A stretch of 5,980 nt of DNA from Methanosphaera sp. rholeuAM130 (GCA_003266065.1 MUZY01000047.1:1-5980), one strand, 5' to 3'; numbered from the stretch's first letter, positions 1-5,616 are shown. Made by a program: numbers and translations. Notes: generated by a model from the sequence alone, not told the origin.

Positions 1-769
1 CACCCATTCTTTCTCTTAACTCTTCAGTCATGATTGGGGAAGGAGCTTCTTCAAATAACTTTTGATGTCTTCTTTGGATGGAACATTCCCTATCACATAC
101 ATGTACAGTATTTCCATAGTTATCAGCCAGTATCTGAAATTCTATATGTCTCGGTTTTTCGATGTATTTTTCAATGTATACCGTTCCGTCACCGAATGTT
201 GATTGGGCAATGTTTTGTGTAGATTCTATTGCACGCGGAAGTTCCTCCTCATCATAAACCGTTCTCATTCCAATACCTCCACCACCGGCAGAAGATTTGA
301 TTATGACAGGATAACCTATTTGACGTGCTTTTTGTTTGGCCACATCGATATCCACGATAGGTTCCTTATCACCGGGAACTGTCGGAACACCGTGTTCTAT
401 CATAAGTTGTTTGGAAGTAATCTTATCCCCCATAGCTTCTATTGCCTCTTTACGAGGACCAATCAGAGTAATGCCATTTTTAGCACATTCCTCTCCAAGT
501 TTACAGTTTTCCGATAAGAATCCATATCCAGGATGTATGGCATCCACATCCAACTCTTTGGCTATGGCGATTATTTTTTCAATATTCAGATAACTTTCGG
601 CAAGAAGTGATGAACCTAATGGTACTGCTTCATCAGCATACATCGTAAATAATGCTTTTTCATCAGTATCCGAATATATCGCTACTGTCTTGATATTCAA
701 TTCCTTACATGCTCGCATTATACGTATAGCTATTTCACCACGGTTTGCTACCAATACTTTTTTAAACAT
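1..769 (-). CDS. pycA: Biotin carboxylase, probable pyruvate carboxylase subunit A (5' part, cut by window edge)
   Basis: The minus strand is open for 256 codons from ATG at 769 to the left edge. The product is the N-terminal half of a biotin carboxylase, which uses ATP and bicarbonate to carboxylate biotin on a carrier subunit. The sequence opens MFKKVLVANRGEIAIR. It carries HPGYGFLSEN (79-88), the nucleotide-binding GDK with K116, VIIKSSAGGGG with K158 and the glycine-rich loop (155-165), EKYIEKPRHIEFQ (200-212) and RECSIQRRHQK (227-237). These line up with E. coli AccC residues K116, K159, H209, Q233 and K238 with almost no offset. Stand-alone biotin carboxylases are usually about 450-500 residues, so roughly half is missing, including the later catalytic glutamates. 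AccC for fatty-acid synthesis is unlikely in an archaeon, and the divergent birA neighbour fits PycA of two-subunit pyruvate carboxylase, making oxaloacetate. A propionyl/acetyl-CoA carboxylase subunit is the alternative. A good Shine-Dalgarno supports this start. Confidence 0.93.
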   Translation of the reverse strand, partial: MFKKVLVANRGEIAIRIMRACKELNIKTVAIYSDTDEKALFTMYADEAVPLGSSLLAESYLNIEKIIAIAKELDVDAIHPGYGFLSENCKLGEECAKNGITLIGPRKEAIEAMGDKITSKQLMIEHGVPTVPGDKEPIVDIDVAKQKARQIGYPVIIKSSAGGGGIGMRTVYDEEELPRAIESTQNIAQSTFGDGTVYIEKYIEKPRHIEFQILADNYGNTVHVCDRECSIQRRHQKLFEEAPSPIMTEELRERMG

Positions 770-793
770 TATTATATCTCCTATTATTATATC
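768..793 (-). repeat. 11-bp direct repeat flanking the pycA ribosome binding site
   Basis: The pycA leader reads GATATAATAAT, then AGGA, then GATATAATAAT again, with the second copy running into the start codon. On the plus strand the copies are 783-793 and 768-778. The repeat is perfect, with a 15-base period, so it looks like a partial tandem duplication. It may simply be polymerase slippage in AT-rich DNA. It surrounds the Shine-Dalgarno core, so a change in copy number would alter leader length and site accessibility. Confidence 0.7.
778..782 (-). promoter_or_regulatory. Ribosome binding site of pycA
   Basis: On the minus strand AGGAG lies 8 bases before the ATG at 769. It matches the archaeal anti-Shine-Dalgarno sequence and fixes the pycA start, which also agrees with the normal N-terminus of biotin carboxylases. 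The site sits between the two copies of an 11-bp direct repeat. Confidence 0.8.
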
Positions 794-827
794 ATATAAA
801 ATAATTCATTCATTATTTGAGTCTTTC

Positions 828-840
828 TATATTATATTTT
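828..840 (-). promoter_or_regulatory. Candidate TATA box for pycA
   Basis: On the minus strand this reads AAAATATAATATA, similar to methanogen TATA boxes. It would place transcription start near 805-810 and give a leader of about 40 bases. The whole region is AT-rich, and other TATA-like strings occur nearby (for example around 843-862), so the choice is tentative. Confidence 0.35.
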
Positions 841-935
841 TTATTTATTAATAAATATAATTATCTTTCAAAATCAATTCCAAAAAATATTCCAATTCTA
901 CAGAGCAGATATTAGAGTTTAAGTGAAATACTGTA

Positions 936-943
936 TTTATATA
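936..943 (+). promoter_or_regulatory. Candidate TATA box for birA
   Basis: TTTATATA is a close match to the methanogen TATA consensus and would give a start site near 962-970 and an 80-90 base leader. A second candidate, TATAATATAATAA at 975-987 just after GGGG, would give a leader of about 50 bases. Sequence alone does not decide between them. Confidence 0.35.
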
Positions 944-1051
944 TTTTAAATAAATAGCTTTAATTAAAATGGGGTATAATATAATAACAACAGATTGAGT
1001 GAATTTTCATTTAATTGATTTCATCACCAAAAATAATTTATAGGGTTTAAA

Positions 1052-2017
1052 ATGATTAGAAAACATATCTTAAAAAAGATACAAGAAGAATATGTAACTG
1101 AAAGTGAATTATTGGAAAAGCTAAATATTACACATGAGAATCTTAAGGAAAACTTATTGAAACTAAAAGATGCCGGCTATGATATTAGATTTGAAGATAA
1201 AAAAGGATATAAATTATTCAGTTCACCGGACATAATTGAACCGTTTGAAATTAAAAGAAACTTGTCAACAAATTATATTGCACAGAATATACATTTTTAT
1301 CAGGAAGTAACATCCACCAATGATATCGCAAAGAAATTTGTGGACAACGATGCACCTGAAGGTACCGTCATTGTTGCCGAACAACAAACCGCAGGCAGAA
1401 GCAGATCCAAAAATGATTGGGCTTCACCCGAAGGTGGAATATGGATGACTTTAGTGGTTAAACCTGAAGTAACCCTCCTTGAGGCATCAAAGTTAACTAT
1501 AGTAACCGGTGTCGCCATTGCCAAAACATTACATGATCACTTTAATATACATGCAGGTATCAAATGGCCTAACGATATCATGATTGGAAATAAAAAAGTA
1601 TGTGGCATATTGACAGAGGCCGTTACAGATTATGATGAATTGAAAGCTGTTCTTATTGGAATAGGTATAGATGTCAACGTCAATTTGAGTGATTTGCCTG
1701 ACGACCTTCAAAATATTACGACAAACGTTAACGAAGAAAGCAATGAAGATATCAAACGTGCCGAAATAATGGACGTATTTTTCACCATATTTGAAGAATT
1801 CTATGAGGAATTCAAACAGGGTAACTTTAAGCACATAATTTCTGAATGGAGAAGATTATCAAGTACAACGGGCAATCGTGTAAAAGTATATAAAGATGGA
1901 AAAGCGATTATTGCTGATGCAGTGGGCATTGACAATCAGGGAGCGTTGATTGTGGAATTGGATGATGGTTCACTAGAAAAAATTATTTCGGGTGAATGCA
2001 AAATATTAGATGAATAA
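1052..2017 (+). CDS. birA: Bifunctional biotin-protein ligase / putative biotin repressor
   Basis: This 321-residue protein, the same length as E. coli BirA, activates biotin to biotinyl-5'-AMP and transfers it to the carrier lysine of a biotin enzyme in the cytoplasm. Residues 1-56 form a winged helix-turn-helix (helices about 16-41, wing about 44-56). The catalytic domain contains EVTSTND (85-91), the biotinyl-AMP loop AGRSR (114-118) followed by WASPEGG (123-129), KWPND (171-175) and KKVCGILTE (181-189). The last 45 residues are the SH3-like C-terminal domain, ending SGECKI. The adenylate-loop consensus GRGR is GRSR here; G115, R116 and R118 are kept, in the same numbering as E. coli. The gene diverges from pycA, and its likely substrate is the PycB subunit, encoded elsewhere. 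The DNA-binding domain suggests it may also regulate biotin-related genes, possibly this intergenic region, but that is inference. The Shine-Dalgarno is weak (AGGG at 1043-1046). Confidence 0.95.
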   Translation: MIRKHILKKIQEEYVTESELLEKLNITHENLKENLLKLKDAGYDIRFEDKKGYKLFSSPDIIEPFEIKRNLSTNYIAQNIHFYQEVTSTNDIAKKFVDNDAPEGTVIVAEQQTAGRSRSKNDWASPEGGIWMTLVVKPEVTLLEASKLTIVTGVAIAKTLHDHFNIHAGIKWPNDIMIGNKKVCGILTEAVTDYDELKAVLIGIGIDVNVNLSDLPDDLQNITTNVNEESNEDIKRAEIMDVFFTIFEEFYEEFKQGNFKHIISEWRRLSSTTGNRVKVYKDGKAIIADAVGIDNQGALIVELDDGSLEKIISGECKILDE

Positions 2018-2050
2018 TTCTTCACCTAATAATTCTACTTTTTTTGTTTT
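1990..2050 (+). terminator. Probable birA terminator: oligo-T tract with possible stem-loop
   Basis: A run of seven T (2039-2045) followed by G and four T lies 22 bases after the birA stop codon. This is typical of archaeal intrinsic termination. GGTGAA (1991-1996) can pair with TTCACC (2021-2026), plus a G-U pair outside, forming a stem that straddles the stop codon. The loop is long (24 bases), so the T tract is the stronger evidence. Confidence 0.55.
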
Positions 2051-2120
2051 ATAATAATTTCCGACAAGCCTATCTCACCGTCAATTTTTAAAAAGAATAA
2101 TAATTGAAATATAACAATCT

Positions 2121-2139
2121 ATCCGTTAGGGATACGGAT
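2121..2139 (-). terminator. Stem-loop directly after the SelA-like gene
   Basis: ATCCGT (2121-2126) and ACGGAT (2134-2139) form a perfect 6-bp stem with a 7-base loop. It begins at the last base of the minus-strand stop codon, and with three G-C pairs it is unusually strong for this AT-rich spacer. A T5 tract on the minus strand (2088-2092) lies further downstream. It may end the PLP-gene transcript or protect its 3' end. The lack of an immediately following T run makes a classical terminator uncertain. Confidence 0.4.
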
Positions 2140-3293
2140 TATAATTCATACAGGACACTTTCTACCTGATTGGATTCAATGACATTTTTACAGTCATCAA
2201 AAGTATTTACTATAGCACATACCAACTCATCCATGGTTAACTTGGATGAGTCCTTAGCAGACCAGTCCAGTCTAATGGTTTTAGAAGCACCGGGCATACC
2301 TACTGCAGGAATGGTAATAATATTATAGTTTTCCAACAGCAGCATTGAATAAATCGTTGCTATGATATCAGAAGAATAACCGGATACTGCACCCATAGAT
2401 TCAAGTTGACGTTTAATCTCATCCTCCTTAAACATGAAACCTGTAGGTGTTTTAAGTGGATTTAATCCTTTATTGACCAATTTTTCATATAATTCATCCT
2501 TTTGTATAAAAGCTTCCCTAATATCATCCGGGGAATATTTCTCCAAAGCCTTAACCATAGCGGCAACCAGAGGTGCCTGAGCCTCCCATCCATATTCATT
2601 TACAGTTAACTTAATCCTGTTAATAAGTTCTTCGCTGCCGGCCATTAATCCGCCACGTGGTCCTTCCATTAGTTTATCAGTACTTGTGACACTTAAATCG
2701 GCTCCCAAATCAATCGCAGTTGGCTGATTATATACGGCTCTTCTTACCCTTGCACCAGATGCATCATCGACAAATACCAGTACGTCATTATCCTTTGCTA
2801 TCTGGATAACCTTTTTAAATTCGTCAACATCTATAACCTCATGATCCATTGTAGTACCTGTAATGAATACAAGTGAAGTATTTTCATCCACCTTAAACTC
2901 ATCAAGTGATGAATATTCTACATAATCGGCACCAACCAGTTTGGCAGTGCGTGCAATTGATGGATGACCTGGTTTTTTCGGCAGGTAATGAACTATTGCA
3001 GTATTCTCTTTGACCAATGTTATAATAGCTGCTGCAATACCACTTGTGGTACGATTTAATGCCAAGACTTTACTGCCGCCCAAATGATTGATTCCTGCAG
3101 TCTGTATTCTTTCATCGAAGACTGCCGGACCGGCATATGTTTCAAGCAATGAAATATCCTCTTGTGATACATCAAAACCACCGGCCAAACCGGTTAAGTC
3201 AATTAAAGAATCAATGCCTTTGGATTTAATTATCTTATTAATTATGGATAGACCTTTTTCTCTTTTTCTAATTTCATCTAAAATTAATGTCAT
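2139..3293 (-). CDS. SelA-like pyridoxal-phosphate-dependent protein (MJ0158 family)
   Basis: This 384-residue fold-type I PLP protein resembles bacterial selenocysteine synthase SelA and, most closely, the methanogen MJ0158 family. Visible features are LTGLAGGFDVS (33-43), the cofactor-phosphate segment LNRTTSGIAAAI (79-90), VFVDDASGARVRR (173-185) with D176 placed to contact the pyridine nitrogen, and STDKLMEGPRGGLMAG (204-219) with K207 as the expected Schiff-base lysine. Length is normal and the catalytic set looks intact, so it should be an active PLP enzyme. From memory of the literature, MJ0158 itself did not show SelA activity, and archaea make selenocysteine by the SepSecS route, so selenocysteine synthase is not a safe name. 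The true substrate is unknown. The start at 3293 is backed by AAGGTG 5 bases upstream. The gene lies 91 bp downstream of the acidic-protein gene on the same strand, but T-tracts in between suggest a separate transcript. Confidence 0.88.
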   Translation of the reverse strand: MTLILDEIRKREKGLSIINKIIKSKGIDSLIDLTGLAGGFDVSQEDISLLETYAGPAVFDERIQTAGINHLGGSKVLALNRTTSGIAAAIITLVKENTAIVHYLPKKPGHPSIARTAKLVGADYVEYSSLDEFKVDENTSLVFITGTTMDHEVIDVDEFKKVIQIAKDNDVLVFVDDASGARVRRAVYNQPTAIDLGADLSVTSTDKLMEGPRGGLMAGSEELINRIKLTVNEYGWEAQAPLVAAMVKALEKYSPDDIREAFIQKDELYEKLVNKGLNPLKTPTGFMFKEDEIKRQLESMGAVSGYSSDIIATIYSMLLLENYNIITIPAVGMPGASKTIRLDWSAKDSSKLTMDELVCAIVNTFDDCKNVIESNQVESVLYEL

Positions 3294-3298
3294 GGTAA

Positions 3299-3304
3299 CA
3301 CCTT
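3299..3304 (-). promoter_or_regulatory. Ribosome binding site of the SelA-like gene
   Basis: AAGGTG on the minus strand lies 5 bases before the ATG at 3293 and complements the CACCU of archaeal 16S rRNA. It supports that start codon. Confidence 0.7.
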
Positions 3305-3332
3305 AAAAAAATAATTATTAAAATTGAGATTT

Positions 3333-3352
3333 AAAAAAAATGTTTAAAAAAA
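3333..3352 (-). terminator. Tandem oligo-T terminator after the acidic-protein gene
   Basis: On the minus strand two T runs, seven (3346-3352) and eight (3333-3340) long, follow the stop of the 3385-3720 gene. A third run of seven lies at 3305-3311. Clustered T tracts without a strong hairpin are the usual archaeal terminator. The first two runs form an imperfect 13-base direct repeat (TTTAAAAAAA core on the plus strand). A TATA-like string at 3369-3376 could start the SelA-like transcript, in which case these runs would lie at or near its start site. Confidence 0.5.
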
Positions 3353-3384
3353 TAGTAGATAAATATGCGATTTATAAGATTAAT

Positions 3385-3720
3385 TTATTCGACGTTTACC
3401 GTGAATACGTCACTAAATAACTCTATGATTAACTCCAGCTGTTCATCATTGAGACTGATAATGGTAATGTCATCGTTTTCCTTGACGAAGTATTCGGCGT
3501 TTACTATTTCACCATCATCATTGATGTAAATATATAAACCATCCACCTGATTTTCTTCATCCTCGTGGAAATAGATTGCAAATTTAATTAACATGTCAAC
3601 GGCTTTAACTTCATCAAAATCATAGTCCGGGTTCTGATTCTTTTTTTCCAAAGCCTCTTCCAATATACGTACTCTTTCATCTAATTTATCCACATATTCA
3701 CTCATTGCTATTTTCCCCAT
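3385..3720 (-). CDS. Small acidic protein of unknown function
   Basis: I do not recognise this 111-residue protein. It has about 30 acidic and 9 basic residues and no cysteine, no signal peptide and no membrane segment, so it should be a soluble, strongly negative cytoplasmic protein. Residues 8-28 (EYVDKLDERVRILEEALEKK) look like a short amphipathic helix or coiled coil. The rest alternates strand-like hydrophobic stretches (LYIYI, DDITIISL) with acidic turns and ends in a helix (DEQLELIIELFSDVF), suggesting a small alpha/beta domain. Two starts are possible. ATG at 3720 has no Shine-Dalgarno but would suit a nearly leaderless message. ATG at 3705 (residue 6) has GGGG 9 bases upstream and gives a cleaner N-terminus, MSEYVDKL. 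It lies upstream of the SelA-like gene in the same direction and diverges from the flippase. Composition and coherent secondary structure favour a real gene, but the function is open. Confidence 0.75.
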   Translation of the reverse strand: MGKIAMSEYVDKLDERVRILEEALEKKNQNPDYDFDEVKAVDMLIKFAIYFHEDEENQVDGLYIYINDDGEIVNAEYFVKENDDITIISLNDEQLELIIELFSDVFTVNVE

Positions 3721-3740
3721 ATATTAATTACAAAATTTTT

Positions 3741-3764
3741 TTAATAAATTATAATTATATTTTG
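3741..3764 (-). promoter_or_regulatory. Candidate promoter of the acidic-protein gene
   Basis: On the minus strand the stretch contains two overlapping TATA-like strings, AAAATATAATTATAA and TATAATTTATTAA. The nearer one is centred about 27 bases before the ATG at 3720, so transcription could start at or just before that codon and give an almost leaderless message. High local AT content limits confidence. Confidence 0.35.
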
Positions 3765-3824
3765 TATCTCAAGATATTTATTGTTTGTGTATTATGTTAA
3801 CTAAATTATTTATTGAAGGCTTTA

Positions 3825-3839
3825 GATATATATAATAAG
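3825..3839 (+). promoter_or_regulatory. Candidate TATA box of the flippase gene
   Basis: GATATATATAATAAG is the best TATA-like element before the plus-strand gene. It predicts transcription start around 3853-3860, about 40-48 bases before the TTG start. That start falls within or at the edge of the 3848-3880 palindrome, so the palindrome could be an operator over the start site, or a leader hairpin if transcription begins slightly earlier. Confidence 0.4.
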
Positions 3840-3847
3840 TGAATCGT

Positions 3848-3880
3848 TAAATTATTGATTTTGTTATAATCGGTAATTTA
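3848..3880 (+). promoter_or_regulatory. 13-bp stem-loop / imperfect palindrome ahead of the flippase Shine-Dalgarno
   Basis: TAAATTATTGATT (3848-3860) can pair with AATCGGTAATTTA (3868-3880) across a 7-base loop, TTGTTAT. Eleven positions are Watson-Crick, and the other two are G-U pairs on the plus-strand RNA, giving an uninterrupted 13-bp RNA stem. As DNA it is a palindrome with 11 of 13 arm positions matching. The stem ends 7 bases before AGGAGGT. Whether it acts as RNA leader structure or protein-binding site is inference. Confidence 0.5.
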
Positions 3881-3887
3881 CATAATC

Positions 3888-3894
3888 AGGAGGT
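3888..3894 (+). promoter_or_regulatory. Strong ribosome binding site selecting a TTG start
   Basis: AGGAGGT is a near-perfect match to the anti-Shine-Dalgarno sequence and lies 6 bases before TTG at 3901. It makes TTG the start in preference to the next ATG at 3946, which would delete the first 15 residues at the edge of the first membrane helix and has no such site. Confidence 0.85.
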
Positions 3895-3900
3895 AGGTAT

Positions 3901-5454
3901 TTGTCCGATAAAGAATCTAAATTAGCGGCCGGAAGTATAATAACAATGTTAGGTTCGGTTATTCTTAGATTAGGTGGATTTATTTACCGTTTTATTTTAA
4001 GTAGATTACTTACAACTGCAGAGTATGGAATTGTTGGATTAACATTACCCTTCCAGAATACCTTTATCATAGCGGCATCAGGTGGTATACCGCCTGCCAT
4101 AGCCAAGTACGTATCACAGTACAAGGCCGTTGACGATAAACGGATGGTGCATCAGATATCCGTTACCGGTATGAAACTGATGATATTCCTGTCTATAATA
4201 GCGGCAATTATAATGTTACTTATATCGGAGCCCGTGGCTATGACCATGTGGCACAAGCCGGAGGCAATATTACCGTTAAGGTTAGTATCTCTGATTGTGC
4301 CGTTTAGTGTTATTGTAGGGGCATTAAGGGGAATATTCCAAGGTTTCTATAATATGCAAGACTTATTTTACAGCAAGTTTATTGAGCAAATAGCTACTTT
4401 AATTCTTGCATCTAGTCTGGTATTTATAGGATGGTATGCTGCAGGAGCGGTTTTAGGTACTGCATTAGGGTTTTTGGTATCATTACTCGGATCATATTAT
4501 CTTTATAAACGAGACATTAAGGATGTCTATCTGACCGAAGAGTATGATAAACTATCCTTTAAGGAAGAAAGTCAGATAATGATTCAGATATTTAAGTTTT
4601 CCATACCGGTAGTCATATCCGGTATTGCCGAAATCATACTGTATGACTCAGGAACTTTCTTCATAGGTATTTTCCTGCCGGCACTCTTTGCAGGTCTTTA
4701 CACCAATGCAACAGCCATCAGTCGTATACCTTTGATTATCGCCAACTCCATTTCCATATCCGTTTTGCCGGCAACAAGTGAGGCGGACAGTTTGGCAGAT
4801 GAAAAATTACTTAAAATGTACATACACCAGGCATACAGATACACATCATTGACGTCACTTCCGGTAACCGCATTCATCATAGTATATTCATTGCCGTTAA
4901 TGAGCATATTGTTCGGTGAAAACTTCGCCGGCGGTGCAGGAGCATTAAGTATCTCTGCAAGCGGAATGTTTTTCTTCTCAATGTACCTGATAGCAAGTAG
5001 CATGTGTCAAGGACTAGGAAAACCGTCATTTCCGATGTATTCATTGATTGTTGGGGCAATAATAAGTATCGTCAGTTGTGTATATTTAATACCGCTGTTT
5101 GATATTAGGGGTGCATCACTCGCAACAACAATTGCAACATTTATACTGATGCTGATGACAATATTTGAGGTAACCCATTTAACTAAAGTACATCCTCCAT
5201 ACAAGGACTTGTTAAAGATACTTATTATTACGATAATCATGATGATAATAATGAATTTTGCACCTAAGACTTTGCTTGGAATGATTGTCGGTGGAGCAGT
5301 TGCCAGTATCATTTACATATTTTTGATTGTATATCTAAAAGCAATCAAAAGCGAGGACATGACATTCGTTGAGCATATCGCCAATAAGACCGGACCACTT
5401 AAAAAATACTTGAACAAGGTAATTGTTAGAGTTAATGACCATATTGAAAGTTAA
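3901..5454 (+). CDS. MOP-superfamily lipid-linked oligosaccharide flippase (SpoVB/RfbX-like)
   Basis: This 517-residue integral membrane protein has about 14 hydrophobic segments. Approximate positions include 10-32, 43-63, 90-113, 123-145, 161-178, 181-202, 230-250, 315-337, 350-370, 378-399, 402-423, 436-452 and 455-478. Length and segment number fit the polysaccharide-flippase branch of the MOP superfamily (COG2244; SpoVB/MurJ relatives). N-terminal residues such as LGGFIYRFILSRLLTTAEYG (24-43) and ALRGIFQGFYNMQ (141-153) are typical of SpoVB-like members. Such proteins move lipid-linked sugar or peptide-sugar precursors across the membrane. In a Methanobacteriales cell the cargo could be a pseudomurein or surface-glycan precursor, but no biosynthetic genes flank it, so cargo is unknown. 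A MATE drug exporter is less likely from the N-terminal pattern. Translation starts at TTG with a strong Shine-Dalgarno. The basic C-terminal tail (about 480-517) should be cytoplasmic if the helix count is even. Confidence 0.88.
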   Translation: MSDKESKLAAGSIITMLGSVILRLGGFIYRFILSRLLTTAEYGIVGLTLPFQNTFIIAASGGIPPAIAKYVSQYKAVDDKRMVHQISVTGMKLMIFLSIIAAIIMLLISEPVAMTMWHKPEAILPLRLVSLIVPFSVIVGALRGIFQGFYNMQDLFYSKFIEQIATLILASSLVFIGWYAAGAVLGTALGFLVSLLGSYYLYKRDIKDVYLTEEYDKLSFKEESQIMIQIFKFSIPVVISGIAEIILYDSGTFFIGIFLPALFAGLYTNATAISRIPLIIANSISISVLPATSEADSLADEKLLKMYIHQAYRYTSLTSLPVTAFIIVYSLPLMSILFGENFAGGAGALSISASGMFFFSMYLIASSMCQGLGKPSFPMYSLIVGAIISIVSCVYLIPLFDIRGASLATTIATFILMLMTIFEVTHLTKVHPPYKDLLKILIITIIMMIIMNFAPKTLLGMIVGGAVASIIYIFLIVYLKAIKSEDMTFVEHIANKTGPLKKYLNKVIVRVNDHIES

Positions 5455-5473
5455 TTACTTTTAATATATCCTC

Positions 5474-5523
5474 TTTTTTTAGAAAACGTTGTTTTACATT
5501 TTAAAATTTTTTTTTTTTGTTTT
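5474..5523 (+). terminator. Flippase terminator: repeated long T runs
   Basis: After the stop codon there is a run of seven T (5474-5480), then a run of twelve T (5507-5518), a G and four more T. A small inverted repeat, AAAAC-GTT-GTTTT (5483-5495), lies between the runs. Twelve consecutive T is the longest homopolymer in the window and a strong archaeal termination signal for the plus strand. Confidence 0.65.
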
Positions 5524-5543
5524 ATGATAACTTTGGCCAAGTC

Positions 5544-5569
5544 TCATCTTAAATAATTAGTTAAGGTGA
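5544..5569 (+). other. 9-bp stem-loop in the convergent intergenic region
   Basis: TCATCTTAA (5544-5552) pairs with TTAAGGTGA (5561-5569) around an 8-base loop. Eight pairs are Watson-Crick and one is a G-U pair on the plus-strand RNA. It lies downstream of the flippase T runs, so it would be transcribed mainly by read-through or from an unseen promoter. No function is assigned. Confidence 0.35.
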
Positions 5570-5601
5570 AATATAGTATTAAAATATGATTTGAGAATGA
5601 G

Positions 5602-5616
5602 TTTCAAAGATTGAAA
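5602..5616. other. Perfect 6-bp inverted repeat with 3-base spacer
   Basis: TTTCAA (5602-5607) and TTGAAA (5611-5616) are exact inverted repeats around AGA. It could be a small hairpin or a short operator-like site, but it sits between the 3' ends of two convergent genes, where no promoter is expected. Confidence 0.3.

Noticed and set aside
34..593. Three plus-strand open frames near the left edge
   Set aside because: They lie opposite the continuous 256-codon biotin carboxylase frame on the minus strand, which has clear family motifs, and they show no recognisable protein features.
799..818. AAATAAT-TCATTC-ATTATTT stem in the pycA leader
   Set aside because: All seven pairs are A-T, so the stem is weak, and such repeats are expected by chance in this spacer.
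761..1051. TTTAAAC at 761-767 and GTTTAAA at 1045-1051 as paired BirA half-sites
   Set aside because: The first is just the start of pycA (ATG TTT AAA), and the two are nearly 280 bases apart, far from operator spacing.
2139..3293. Selenocysteine synthase (SelA)
   Set aside because: The similarity is real, but archaea use the SepSecS route, the MJ0158 family is distinct, and no selenium genes are present here.
3796..3801. GTTAAC palindrome as a BirA-type box
   Set aside because: It is a single 6-bp palindrome with no properly spaced partner and lies between unrelated genes.
4698..5312. Minus-strand open frames inside the flippase gene
   Set aside because: They are antisense to a well-supported membrane protein, and their hydrophobic or irregular composition follows from the complement of its codons.
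3901..5454. MATE multidrug exporter
   Set aside because: It belongs to the same superfamily, but the N-terminal pattern and length fit SpoVB/RfbX-type flippases better.
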